DNA from: Dethiosulfatibacter sp.
GTDB taxonomy: Bacteria > Bacillota_A > Clostridia > Tissierellales > Dethiosulfatibacteraceae
NCBI GenBank assembly: GCA_019084435.1
Contig: JAHRFV010000177.1
Location: 1-31,188, forward strand
Length of the DNA: 31,188 nucleotides
Direction of reading: 5' to 3'
Of the stretch, positions 16,838-24,414 are shown one piece after another. The notes below the pieces were generated by a model. It ran no database searches, had not been told where the DNA came from, and worked only from the letters and a program-made list of their open reading frames with translations. The translations under genes were made by a program, and so were the position numbers. Positions within the stretch are counted from its first letter, which is position 1; each line of letters starts with the position of its first letter.

Positions 16838-16879
16838 ATTCATTATATTAGGGTATATATTATATAGTATATAACAATC

Positions 16880-16912
16880 AACAGGGTTCTAAGCACTGTT
16901 AGTAATCGGATA
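16880..16912 (-). repeat. 33-bp internally deleted copy of the 125-bp element
   Basis: Read on the - strand, this begins TATCCGATTACTAACAGTGCT, matching 3911-3931 at 20 of 21 bases. It then passes at once to AGAACCCTGTT, matching 4025-4035 exactly. About 92 internal bases, containing both inner hairpins, are absent. In the long copy an AAGA direct repeat stands at both edges of the missing part. The copy lies in the gap between the AlaX gene and the diguanylate cyclase promoter. Confidence 0.65.
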
Positions 16913-16927
16913 AAATTGTTTGAAGTA

Positions 16928-16936
16928 TGGTATAAT
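16928..16936 (+). promoter_or_regulatory. Extended -10 promoter of the diguanylate cyclase gene
   Basis: TGG-TATAAT (TG at 16928-16929, hexamer 16931-16936) is an extended -10 without a recognisable -35. The start of transcription would be about 16943, leaving a 58-nt leader. Confidence 0.6.
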
Positions 16937-17000
16937 ACGACTCTGTCAATAAATCTTGATAGAGATCACAATCCTAAATATACTAGACTGGAGAAACTGG

Positions 17001-19112
17001 ATGAATCGACTCATCAGTAAATTTTACATCGTGGCTATAGTGGTTGCCATTACAATAGCATTTGGTATGTTTGCATCATTCAATTATTTAGAAAAGACGG
17101 TTAAGCAAGAGACACAAAAAATCATAGAATTGGAAAGAAATTATAAGGCAAGCGTCATTGACAACCATCTGGTCTGGAAAGGTCAGATGATTAAGGACGC
17201 TTCAGTTTTTATTGCAATCAACCCAGATAATGAAGCGATTATGAGCTATCTCAAAGCACTTATGGATAGCAATCCATCTTTTCAGTCAGTCTACTATGGA
17301 ACGGTTAACAATCAGATGATCAACGCTAGTGGGTGGATACCACCGGCTTCATTTGATTTAAGAACAAGACCATGGTATGTCAATGCAATCACAGAAAATG
17401 AGTTGGTATATACAGAGGCTTTTATGAATGCTTCAGGAGACCAATTGATATTGACTATTGCTCAACCTGTATATAATCAAAACTTACAGCTTCTTGGTGT
17501 TGTGGCTGGTGATATAGCTATAGATAATATGTTGGATATAATCAATCTATCTGAACCTAAAGATAATGGCTACTCCTTCCTGATTGACAGTAAAGGCAAG
17601 ATACTTGCGCACCCGAACTATCCCTATGAGCTTACAAATGGAACAATGGCGTTAAAAGATATATCTGAAATATTATTACCATCATTGATAATTGGTAAGG
17701 AAGGAATTGAAGAAACAGTTGTAGATGGACGCAAAGGGTTTCTGGCTTACAGATCAGTCAGGAATACTGACTTTATTCTGGGAAGCTTTATAGAAATAGG
17801 AGGCATTATTGATCATTCAGAACAAATATGGATAATATTTTTAATTGCCACCTCATCAACAATCATTGTATTTTTACTTCTATTTATCATTCAGAGAAAA
17901 TATATCATCAAACCTGTTATGTCATTGAATCAGGATATTCTTTCAATTCCGGTAGGTGGCGAAATAGGTTATCAGTTAAGCATGGATGAGAAGGATATTT
18001 TCTTTGAATTAAGGCAAACCGTCAATAATTTGCTCAAAAAAATGCACGAGTATTTTGATAAAACCAGAGACAACCAAGCCGCTTTAGTCAATAAAAATAA
18101 GGAATTAGCAGACAGTTTCCAATTAAGAGAATCCATGTTGGAGATATCCCAATCAGTAATGAAAACAGAAGGACTAGATCTTATTTTCGGTACTATCTTG
18201 AAAAATGCTTTAAAATCCATCAAACACTCAAAATTGGGAACAATCATGATAAAGGAAGGTGACTATTTTAGAGTAGTGTCACATATTGGATTTGATAGTG
18301 ACAGTATCGAGAATTTTAGTATTAACTCAGAGGATTCATTTTTTTATAAAGCAACTGAAGGCAAGATGGACCATATAGTACGTATTGACGATGTAAGGAT
18401 TTTTGATAGCTTTTTAAGTGTCAAAACCACAGAAAATGAAGATGTTTTCATACGATCAACTATTATTGCGCCGATTTATGTGGACCAAGAGTTATATGGT
18501 GTAATAAACTTGGATTCCATAGACATCGGTAAATTCGATGATAATGATGAAAAAATGCTGGCGTTTATTCAGAGTAATGTTGAGATTGCTATTACAAAGC
18601 ATCTGATGTATGAAAAGACACTCTACCTTTCCAGATATGATAGTTTGACCGATCTATACAATAGGAGTTATTTTGAAGAATTCTTTTGGACTAACAGAGA
18701 AAAAGCCTTGCGGTATGGGGAAAGTTTTAACATAGTCATATTTGATATCAACAAGCTGAAATACGTAAATGATCATTTTGGACATCTTGCAGGTGACGCT
18801 GTGATTATTGAATTTTCAAAACAATTGTCTGGTATAATCAGAAAAAGCGATATAATTGCAAGATATGCCGGGGATGAATTTATGGGGATGTTTTTTAACT
18901 CTAACAAGAAAGCCTTACATGCCAGGTTGCTGGAGTTTTTAAAGGAGATGGAAAATAAACTTATACAATTATCCAATGCCTCCATCTTCTGCACTTTTAG
19001 CTTTGGGATAGCAGAGTTCGGAGTTGATGGCACTGAGCTAGATCAGCTACTAAGAAAAGCTGATGAGCAAATGTATAGATTTAAATCGGAATATTGCAAA
19101 CAATACCATTAA
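17001..19112 (+). CDS. Membrane diguanylate cyclase: Cache sensor, GAF and GGDEF domains
   Basis: This 703-aa membrane sensor should make c-di-GMP from two GTP. A transmembrane helix (about residues 7-25) is followed by an extracytoplasmic double-Cache domain (about 35-270), in which RTRPWY (121-126), VYTEAF and GVVAGDIAI are visible. A second helix comes next (about 280-303), then a short linker, a GAF domain (about 385-550) and a C-terminal GGDEF domain (from YDSLTDLYNRSYF). The catalytic motif is AGDEF (623-627), a variant known to be active in other cyclases. An RxxD inhibitory site (Arg614-Asp617) lies exactly five residues before it, predicting product inhibition. ATG 17001 is chosen for its GGAG at 7-base spacing and hydrophobic N-terminus; a TTG at 16956 lacks a ribosome-binding site. 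The gene stands alone. Confidence 0.93.
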   Translation: MNRLISKFYIVAIVVAITIAFGMFASFNYLEKTVKQETQKIIELERNYKASVIDNHLVWKGQMIKDASVFIAINPDNEAIMSYLKALMDSNPSFQSVYYGTVNNQMINASGWIPPASFDLRTRPWYVNAITENELVYTEAFMNASGDQLILTIAQPVYNQNLQLLGVVAGDIAIDNMLDIINLSEPKDNGYSFLIDSKGKILAHPNYPYELTNGTMALKDISEILLPSLIIGKEGIEETVVDGRKGFLAYRSVRNTDFILGSFIEIGGIIDHSEQIWIIFLIATSSTIIVFLLLFIIQRKYIIKPVMSLNQDILSIPVGGEIGYQLSMDEKDIFFELRQTVNNLLKKMHEYFDKTRDNQAALVNKNKELADSFQLRESMLEISQSVMKTEGLDLIFGTILKNALKSIKHSKLGTIMIKEGDYFRVVSHIGFDSDSIENFSINSEDSFFYKATEGKMDHIVRIDDVRIFDSFLSVKTTENEDVFIRSTIIAPIYVDQELYGVINLDSIDIGKFDDNDEKMLAFIQSNVEIAITKHLMYEKTLYLSRYDSLTDLYNRSYFEEFFWTNREKALRYGESFNIVIFDINKLKYVNDHFGHLAGDAVIIEFSKQLSGIIRKSDIIARYAGDEFMGMFFNSNKKALHARLLEFLKEMENKLIQLSNASIFCTFSFGIAEFGVDGTELDQLLRKADEQMYRFKSEYCKQYH

Positions 19113-19116
19113 TTTT

Positions 19117-19132
19117 CGTAACATATGTTACG
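19117..19132. promoter_or_regulatory. Perfect 16-bp palindrome, CRP/FNR-family (HcpR-like) operator
   Basis: CGTAACATATGTTACG is a perfect palindrome with GTAAC-N4-GTTAC half-sites, the layout used by CRP/FNR-family regulators. Its centre (19124.5) lies at -41.5 relative to a start expected 7 bases after the TACAAT -10 at 19154-19159. That is the class II activator position. It begins 4 bases after the diguanylate cyclase stop codon. Confidence 0.75.
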
Positions 19133-19153
19133 TTATATACTAGCGGTCTCGTG

Positions 19154-19159
19154 TACAAT
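19154..19159 (+). promoter_or_regulatory. -10 box of the ferredoxin gene
   Basis: TACAAT, with no -35 consensus: the -35 position (19131-19136) overlaps the right edge of the palindrome. This is expected for a promoter that depends on an activator. Confidence 0.6.
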
Positions 19160-19193
19160 AAGGTCAGCAAATAAACCTTATAGGAGAGCGAAG

Positions 19194-19922
19194 ATGAAAA
19201 GAAATGTAATAGAAATCCAAGAAGATAAATGTATCGGTTGCGGACTTTGTGCAGGAGCTTGCATGCAGGGCGCGATTGAAATAATAGATGGTAAGGCTAA
19301 ACTGGTAAGTGAATCCTACTGTGATGGATTAGGAATGTGTCTTCCAAAATGTCCCGTAGACGCTATTCACATGGTTGAAAAAGATACTGATAACTTTGAC
19401 AGCAGCAGAAAGAATATTAAGCTGAAGGAAGACAGAAAACTACCTGAGACCATGGCATGTGGCTGCCCAGGAACAGCGATGAAAAGCCTTGAAAGAAAAA
19501 CACCTAAGGCTACTGTAAGAACAACAACAATACAAGAGCAACCCGCTGATGATTTACCATCAGAGCTGATGCAATGGCCGGTTCAACTGAGACTCGTCAG
19601 CCCCAACGCACCATACTTTGAGAATGCTGATTTGTTGGTTGCTGCAGATTGCACTGCTTATGCTTACCGCAATTTCCACAAAGATTTCATTAAGAATAAG
19701 GTAACGCTAATCGGTTGTCCGAAGCTGGATGACAACGGCTATAACAGAGAAAAAATCGCAGCCATATTGAAAGAGAATCAGATTAAGAGCATTACTGTTG
19801 TCAGAATGGAAGTACCTTGCTGCTCAGGTATTATCCAGGCAGTCAGACAAGCCATGCTGGATGCCCAGTGTATCGTGCCATACAGTGAGGTAACGATCAG
19901 AACAAATGGTGAGCTAGTATAG
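19194..19922 (+). CDS. Dicluster [4Fe-4S] ferredoxin-domain protein (FrdX-like, probably Hcp-associated)
   Basis: This 242-aa cytoplasmic protein has an N-terminal two-cluster ferredoxin domain. The first cluster motif is CIGCGLCAGAC (near 14-24) and the second is CDGLGMCLPKCP (near 44-56). A variable linker follows, containing the CGCPGT motif. The C-terminal domain (about 125-240) has DLLVAADCTAYAY, LIGCPKLDD and EVPCCSGI, with further conserved cysteines. As I recall, this combination matches the ferredoxin often encoded with hybrid cluster protein (Hcp) in anaerobes and controlled by HcpR, implying a role in nitrosative or redox stress. Hcp itself is not in the window. ATG 19194 follows AGGAG (19182-19186); an upstream in-frame start at 19125 lies inside the promoter. 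A terminator follows. Confidence 0.85.
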   Translation: MKRNVIEIQEDKCIGCGLCAGACMQGAIEIIDGKAKLVSESYCDGLGMCLPKCPVDAIHMVEKDTDNFDSSRKNIKLKEDRKLPETMACGCPGTAMKSLERKTPKATVRTTTIQEQPADDLPSELMQWPVQLRLVSPNAPYFENADLLVAADCTAYAYRNFHKDFIKNKVTLIGCPKLDDNGYNREKIAAILKENQIKSITVVRMEVPCCSGIIQAVRQAMLDAQCIVPYSEVTIRTNGELV

Positions 19923-19937
19923 AAATAGTATCATAAT

Positions 19938-19967
19938 CCACGTTGAGTAAATTGACGTGGTTTTTTT
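19938..19967 (+). terminator. Rho-independent terminator after the ferredoxin gene
   Basis: CCACGT (19938-19943) pairs with ACGTGG (19955-19960) across an 11-base loop, followed by seven T residues. Confidence 0.88.
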
Positions 19968-19991
19968 AATGCAGTCTATTAGAAGTTGTAG

Positions 19992-19997
19992 TATAAT
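19992..19997 (+). promoter_or_regulatory. -10 box of the ABC exporter operon
   Basis: TATAAT lies 24 bp after the terminator of the preceding gene. No convincing -35 is present. The leader to ATG 20060 would be about 56 nt. Confidence 0.5.
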
Positions 19998-20059
19998 GAA
20001 TGTAGTGTCATGAGATTATGATATCATCAAAAAAAGAAGAGCCAATAGCGAGGTCAGGA

Positions 20060-20767
20060 ATGAGTAATATTCTTTTTAAAATTGATAACCTGAGCAAGAA
20101 CTATCAGATGGGTGAAGTTACTGTAGAAGCTTTAAAAGAAGTCAGCTTTGAGATATATGATGGAGAGTTTGTTGTAATTCTAGGACCTAGTGGTTCAGGA
20201 AAAAGCACGCTTCTTAACATTATGGGAGGTATGGATGTTCCCTCCAGTGGGAAAGTCTATTTTAAAGAACAGGACATAACCAATTATAATGAAAAAAAAC
20301 TGACTAATTTCAGAAGAAAAGATGTTGGATTTATATTTCAGTTCTATAATCTTCTAGGCAATTTGACTGCAAGAGAAAACATCGAGTTGGCAGTTGAAAT
20401 CTGTGAAGATACTCTCGATATTGATGAAGTTATAAGAGCTGTGAATTTACAGGATAGATCTAATCATTTTCCATCCCAGATGAGTGGCGGAGAGCAACAA
20501 AGGGTTGCTATAGCAAGGGCCGCATCCAAAAATCCAGAAGTCATGCTATGCGATGAACCAACAGGTGCTCTCGACTTTGAGACCGGTATATCTATCCTAA
20601 AGGTTCTTAAGCAAGTCAACCAGGAATTCAAACGTACTGTAATTGTGATTACACATAACACACCTGTTGCGCAGATGGCCGACAGGGTATTAAAGATGAG
20701 AAGCGGAAGAATCATTGAGAGCTACACAAATGATAGTCCAATAGACCCTGAAAGGATTGAGTGGTAA
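20060..20767 (+). CDS. ABC transporter ATP-binding protein (MacB/LolD type)
   Basis: This 235-aa ATPase belongs to the MacB/LolD/FtsE group. Walker A is GPSGSGKST at residues 42-50, the Q-loop is near FIFQFYNLLGNLTARENIE, the signature MSGGEQQR is at 141-148 and Walker B ends in Asp165-Glu166 (LCDEPTGALD). The H-loop reads VIVITHNTP. This group drives mechanotransmission by FtsX-like permeases rather than ordinary substrate import. ATG 20060 is preferred, with GAGG six bases upstream. An in-frame ATG at 20018 has no ribosome-binding site and would add 14 polar residues. The stop codon overlaps the permease start (TAATG). Confidence 0.94.
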   Translation: MSNILFKIDNLSKNYQMGEVTVEALKEVSFEIYDGEFVVILGPSGSGKSTLLNIMGGMDVPSSGKVYFKEQDITNYNEKKLTNFRRKDVGFIFQFYNLLGNLTARENIELAVEICEDTLDIDEVIRAVNLQDRSNHFPSQMSGGEQQRVAIARAASKNPEVMLCDEPTGALDFETGISILKVLKQVNQEFKRTVIVITHNTPVAQMADRVLKMRSGRIIESYTNDSPIDPERIEW

Positions 20768-23112
20768 TGAAAAAGCTGAATCTAAGGCTTTTTCGGATGA
20801 TCAAACATTCAAAGGGCCAGAATATCGCGATTTTGATAGTGGTTATAACCGGACTTTTTACCTATACTGCCATGAACAGTGCAATAACCAACCTTGAGAC
20901 CTCCTTGCTGGAGTTTTATGATTTGACCAATTTTGGAGATGTCTATGTGCAGATGATGCATTTCCCAGAGAGCGAGGTTCATAATCTGGAAAATCTTGAT
21001 AATGTAAAAGAAGTGGATGCAAGGATTGTATTTGATGCGCCAATGATTACAGACAACCGTGATGAAAAAGTCAGTGTCAGGATAGTTACAGTTGACAAGT
21101 ATGAAAACCAGATCAACAAATTATTTGTCGAAAAAGGAACTAGAACCATAGGCGACAGAGAAGTACTGATTCAGAAGCAGTTTGCCGAGGCAAGAAAAAT
21201 TGATGTGGGAGATACCATAACCGTTCAGATCAATGGCGTCAGATATCCACTCCTGGTTAAAGGATTGGTTTCCAGTCCCGAGTTCACCTATGTCATGGAA
21301 GATGAGCAGGCTCTGATGCCCAGACCGGATAAGTTCGGCATTATTTTCCTCGAAAAGGATTTTGTTGGTTTGGTCACAGGCATGAAAGGAATATACAATG
21401 ATCTAGTGTTGACCCTTGAAGATGAAAGCAAATATAAAGAGACCGAGAAGCTATTTGAGAATAGATTTGATAAATATGGTATTATTCGATTAATAGAAAA
21501 AGAAGACCAGCTCAGCAATAGCGTCATGTTTGAGGAAATCAACGGAGTCAAGCAGATTTCAGGTTTTATTCCTATCGTATTTTTATTCGTCGCCGCAGCT
21601 ATCCTGTCAGCCATGATTTCGCGTAATGTAAAGAACGATAGATTGGTTATTGGAATACTGAAAGCCTTGGGATACTCCAATGGGCAGGTATTGAGGCACT
21701 ACACCATGTATGCTGTCAGCATTGGTTCTGTTGGAGGCATCGTGGGGATTTTTACTGGCACTCTCATGTCCGGGGTAATGACCCGAATGTATCTTGAGTT
21801 TTTCTATATACCTTTGCTAAAAGTGAAAGTTGACCCCATGAATATTATAAGCGCAGTAATTCTGACCACGGTTTTTTGTACACTAGCCGGGTTATACGGT
21901 GCCAGGAGAGTATTAAAAATATCACCCGCAGAATCTATGAGACCCGAGGTTCCAAAGGAAGGCAACAGAATACTGCTTGAAAAAATTCCGTCCATATGGA
22001 GAAACGTAACATTCACTTGGAAAATAGTTTTCCGCAATATTTTTAGAGACAAGAAGAAGTTTGTTTTTATCAGTCTGGGAGCGGCCTTTACAGTAGCCAT
22101 GTCACTTATGACCTTCTGGCTATCTGACTTGATGGGAGGTATGTTTACAGATCACTACGGCGGATTCATGAAAATGGATTACAGTATTCAGTTCTCACAG
22201 CCATTAAGCAAGGATGCTATCATGGACCTGGAAAAGATTATCAAGCCCGATTACATTGAGGGCAAAATGGAAATGCCCTTCGAGGTATCAAACGGTAGAT
22301 TGAAAAAAGCTGTCAACATCATCGGGCTTGAGCAAAACACCAAATTTTTTGACTTTAAGGATTACCAAGGTAAAACTGTAGATCTTCCGAAAACAGGCGC
22401 TTTGTTATCTTACAATCTGGCTCAAGCGCTTGATGTAGACGTTGGAGATCAGGTGTTGATAAATAACTATATTCCAGGAAGAAGTAATGTCTATGTGGAA
22501 GTCAAAGGAATCATCAAACAGATACTGGGGATTAATGTTTATATGGATTTATCATATATGGAAACCCTGACTGGAAAAGGTTCTTTCAATGGCGCTTATA
22601 TCAATACAGATAGAAACATTGGAGAGGATCTCAATTCACTTAAGAATATTGGTGGAGTTCAATCGATTGGAGAGATGCAGGATGCATTCTTGGAGTACCT
22701 AGACCTGACCATACTGGCAGTTGTATTTATGGTCATATTCTCAGGGCTATTGGGCTTTGTCATAATTTACAGCATGACCATTCTAAGCATCAATGAAAGA
22801 AGCATGGAGTTTTCGTCTTTGAGGGTCTTAGGGTTTACCAAAACAGAGATATTCGGTATTATTCTGAAGGAAAATACAGTCATGTCAGCCCTTGGTTTTG
22901 TTTATGGTTTGCCTATGGGCAAACTACTGATTGACGCAATGAGAACGGTTTATGTTTCAGACCTTTATACATTCGATGCACCCATAAATATAAAAAATAT
23001 CTTCTATGCCTATATATTTACAACCATTTGTCTGACAATAGCTCAGCTGATAACCTATAAAAAGATCAGAACGCTTAATTTTATAGAGGCTCTAAAAAGC
23101 CGAACATCTTAA
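20767..23112 (+). CDS. FtsX/MacB-family ABC permease
   Basis: This 781-aa integral membrane protein has two FtsX permease units. Predicted helices lie near residues 18-40, 265-290, 315-340, 360-382, then 433-456, 645-675, 700-722 and 745-768: eight in all. Large extracytoplasmic MacB-like regions follow the first helix (about 45-260) and the fifth (about 460-640). Each four-helix unit carries the conserved cytoplasmic segment (RNVKNDRLVIGILKALGYS and NERSMEFSSLRVLGFTK) that docks on the ATPase. Duplicate units in one chain mean a single permease subunit carries both halves. It starts at ATG 20767, one base inside the ATPase stop, and is followed 14 bp later by the adaptor gene. Confidence 0.93.
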   Translation: MKKLNLRLFRMIKHSKGQNIAILIVVITGLFTYTAMNSAITNLETSLLEFYDLTNFGDVYVQMMHFPESEVHNLENLDNVKEVDARIVFDAPMITDNRDEKVSVRIVTVDKYENQINKLFVEKGTRTIGDREVLIQKQFAEARKIDVGDTITVQINGVRYPLLVKGLVSSPEFTYVMEDEQALMPRPDKFGIIFLEKDFVGLVTGMKGIYNDLVLTLEDESKYKETEKLFENRFDKYGIIRLIEKEDQLSNSVMFEEINGVKQISGFIPIVFLFVAAAILSAMISRNVKNDRLVIGILKALGYSNGQVLRHYTMYAVSIGSVGGIVGIFTGTLMSGVMTRMYLEFFYIPLLKVKVDPMNIISAVILTTVFCTLAGLYGARRVLKISPAESMRPEVPKEGNRILLEKIPSIWRNVTFTWKIVFRNIFRDKKKFVFISLGAAFTVAMSLMTFWLSDLMGGMFTDHYGGFMKMDYSIQFSQPLSKDAIMDLEKIIKPDYIEGKMEMPFEVSNGRLKKAVNIIGLEQNTKFFDFKDYQGKTVDLPKTGALLSYNLAQALDVDVGDQVLINNYIPGRSNVYVEVKGIIKQILGINVYMDLSYMETLTGKGSFNGAYINTDRNIGEDLNSLKNIGGVQSIGEMQDAFLEYLDLTILAVVFMVIFSGLLGFVIIYSMTILSINERSMEFSSLRVLGFTKTEIFGIILKENTVMSALGFVYGLPMGKLLIDAMRTVYVSDLYTFDAPINIKNIFYAYIFTTICLTIAQLITYKKIRTLNFIEALKSRTS

Positions 23113-23126
23113 TTTTGGAGGATATG

Positions 23127-24323
23127 ATGAAAATCAAAAAAAAGATTATTATAGGACTTATATTGATTCTATCATCAATTGGCATATATTATGCTTACAC
23201 CAATATGATGTCAACTGAGGAGGAGTATACTTCCACTGCTGTTATTAGAGGAAACATAAGTAATGTTTTTATGGAAAGTGGAGAAATCCTATCCGACAAC
23301 ATCAATGGATATTTTAGCGACGGTATGAAAAGAGTCAAAACAATAAATGTTGCTGTAGGGGATGTCGTAAACAGTGATGACATACTTTTGGAGTTTGAAT
23401 CAACGGTAGATCTCGAGATAGAGAAAGTGAATCAGGAGATCAAATCACTCGAATCGGCTTTCAATGAAGCGGTTAAAGGTGTAGACTTTGAAACTGTCAA
23501 TAGTGTCAGGCTAGAAATAGCAGGCGTCAGAAATAGCCTAGCTCTTGCTGAAGAGACATTGGAAAGAACACAAAAGCTACACGCTGAGGGTGTTATTGCC
23601 AAATCGGAGCTTGATTCAGCGGAGCTGAGTGTTACTCAATTGAGAAATCAGATAGCGCTCTTAAACAATCAATACAATCTGTTGGTGAAAGGCGTCTCAT
23701 CAGATGTTAAACAGCAATATGAGGCACAGATAGGAAGCTTGGCAGTAACTTTGGATATATTGGAAAAGACCAGATCCAATTATATAGTAAAAGCCAATTT
23801 TGATGGTGTCATAACAGAATTGAATGCATTTGTTGGGAGCATCCCAATGGCAGGTACAATGGTTCTAGAATTGCAGGATCCTTCAAACAAGTCAGTATAC
23901 GCTGACTTTTTAGTGGATGAAGCGGTGAGGATAGAAGAAGGCATGCCTGCTTCTATCGAAAACAAGGACCTGGATTTATTGATTGACAATCTTACCGTGA
24001 CTCAAATCTACCCAAAAGCTATCGCAAAATTATCTGAATTAGGAGTTGTCCAAAAAAGAGTGACAATAACCGTCGGATTGCCTGATAGTTTAGATCAATT
24101 GGTGTTGGGAACCAATGTAGACGTTGAAGTAACCATTGAGGAGAAAGAGAATGTGTTATTGGTGCCGGAAAGCGCTGTTTTTGAGAAAAACAGACAGTAC
24201 TACGTTACCGTTATTGAAAATGGTCAAATGGTAGAGAAACAAATAGTTAAAGGATTAGAGGACAGTGATTTTATCGAAATCATTTCCGGATTGAATGAAG
24301 GAGATTTAGTACGCACCGACTGA
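23127..24323 (+). CDS. HlyD/MacA-like adaptor (membrane fusion) protein
   Basis: This 398-aa protein is anchored by one N-terminal helix (IIIGLILILSSIGIYYAY). It is organised like periplasmic adaptor proteins: a first half-lipoyl motif (near 65-95), a helical hairpin (about 100-205, with TQKLHAEGVIAKSELDSAEL), a second half-lipoyl motif and beta-barrel (about 220-310). A C-terminal membrane-proximal domain (LLVPESAVFEKNRQYYVTV) ends the protein. In Gram-negatives this links an inner-membrane pump to an outer channel. In a single-membrane organism it would work outside the membrane with the MacB-like permease. Two ATGs follow GGAGG (23117-23121); 23127 has the better spacing. Cargo (peptide, lipid or drug) cannot be inferred. 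It is the last gene of its operon. Confidence 0.9.
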   Translation: MKIKKKIIIGLILILSSIGIYYAYTNMMSTEEEYTSTAVIRGNISNVFMESGEILSDNINGYFSDGMKRVKTINVAVGDVVNSDDILLEFESTVDLEIEKVNQEIKSLESAFNEAVKGVDFETVNSVRLEIAGVRNSLALAEETLERTQKLHAEGVIAKSELDSAELSVTQLRNQIALLNNQYNLLVKGVSSDVKQQYEAQIGSLAVTLDILEKTRSNYIVKANFDGVITELNAFVGSIPMAGTMVLELQDPSNKSVYADFLVDEAVRIEEGMPASIENKDLDLLIDNLTVTQIYPKAIAKLSELGVVQKRVTITVGLPDSLDQLVLGTNVDVEVTIEEKENVLLVPESAVFEKNRQYYVTVIENGQMVEKQIVKGLEDSDFIEIISGLNEGDLVRTD

Positions 24324-24366
24324 TTAGCAAACTAATAAAATAAGAATTGGTGGTTTATAATTAATA

Positions 24367-24381
24367 GTTGCATAATGCAAC
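24367..24381. promoter_or_regulatory. Perfect palindromic operator in the marR-arsM promoter
   Basis: GTTGCATAATGCAAC is a 15-bp perfect palindrome centred on one A. It covers the -35 region (TTGCAT, 24368-24373), and a partial third half-site AGTTGTAT follows directly. Binding by the MarR protein encoded 34 bp downstream would block RNA polymerase. Confidence 0.7.
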
Positions 24382-24388
24382 AGTTGTA

Positions 24389-24397
24389 TGTTAAAAT
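24389..24397 (+). promoter_or_regulatory. Extended -10 promoter of marR-arsM-GNAT
   Basis: TGT-TAAAAT (TG 24389-24390, hexamer 24392-24397), with TTGCAT 18 bases upstream as a weak -35. The start would be about 24404. The leader is therefore very short, and the AAGAGGTGA ribosome-binding site lies at its 5' end. Confidence 0.6.
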
Positions 24398-24414
24398 AGC
24401 CAAGAGGTGATTAT

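Noticed and set aside
16956..17000. Upstream TTG start for the diguanylate cyclase
   Set aside because: There is no ribosome-binding site before it, and it would add 15 residues in front of the membrane helix; ATG 17001 has GGAG at the right distance.
20018..20027. ATGATATCAT palindrome before the ABC ATPase gene as an operator
   Set aside because: Ten A/T-rich bases of perfect palindrome are expected by chance in this composition, and the site lies downstream of the likely transcript start without a paired half-site pattern.
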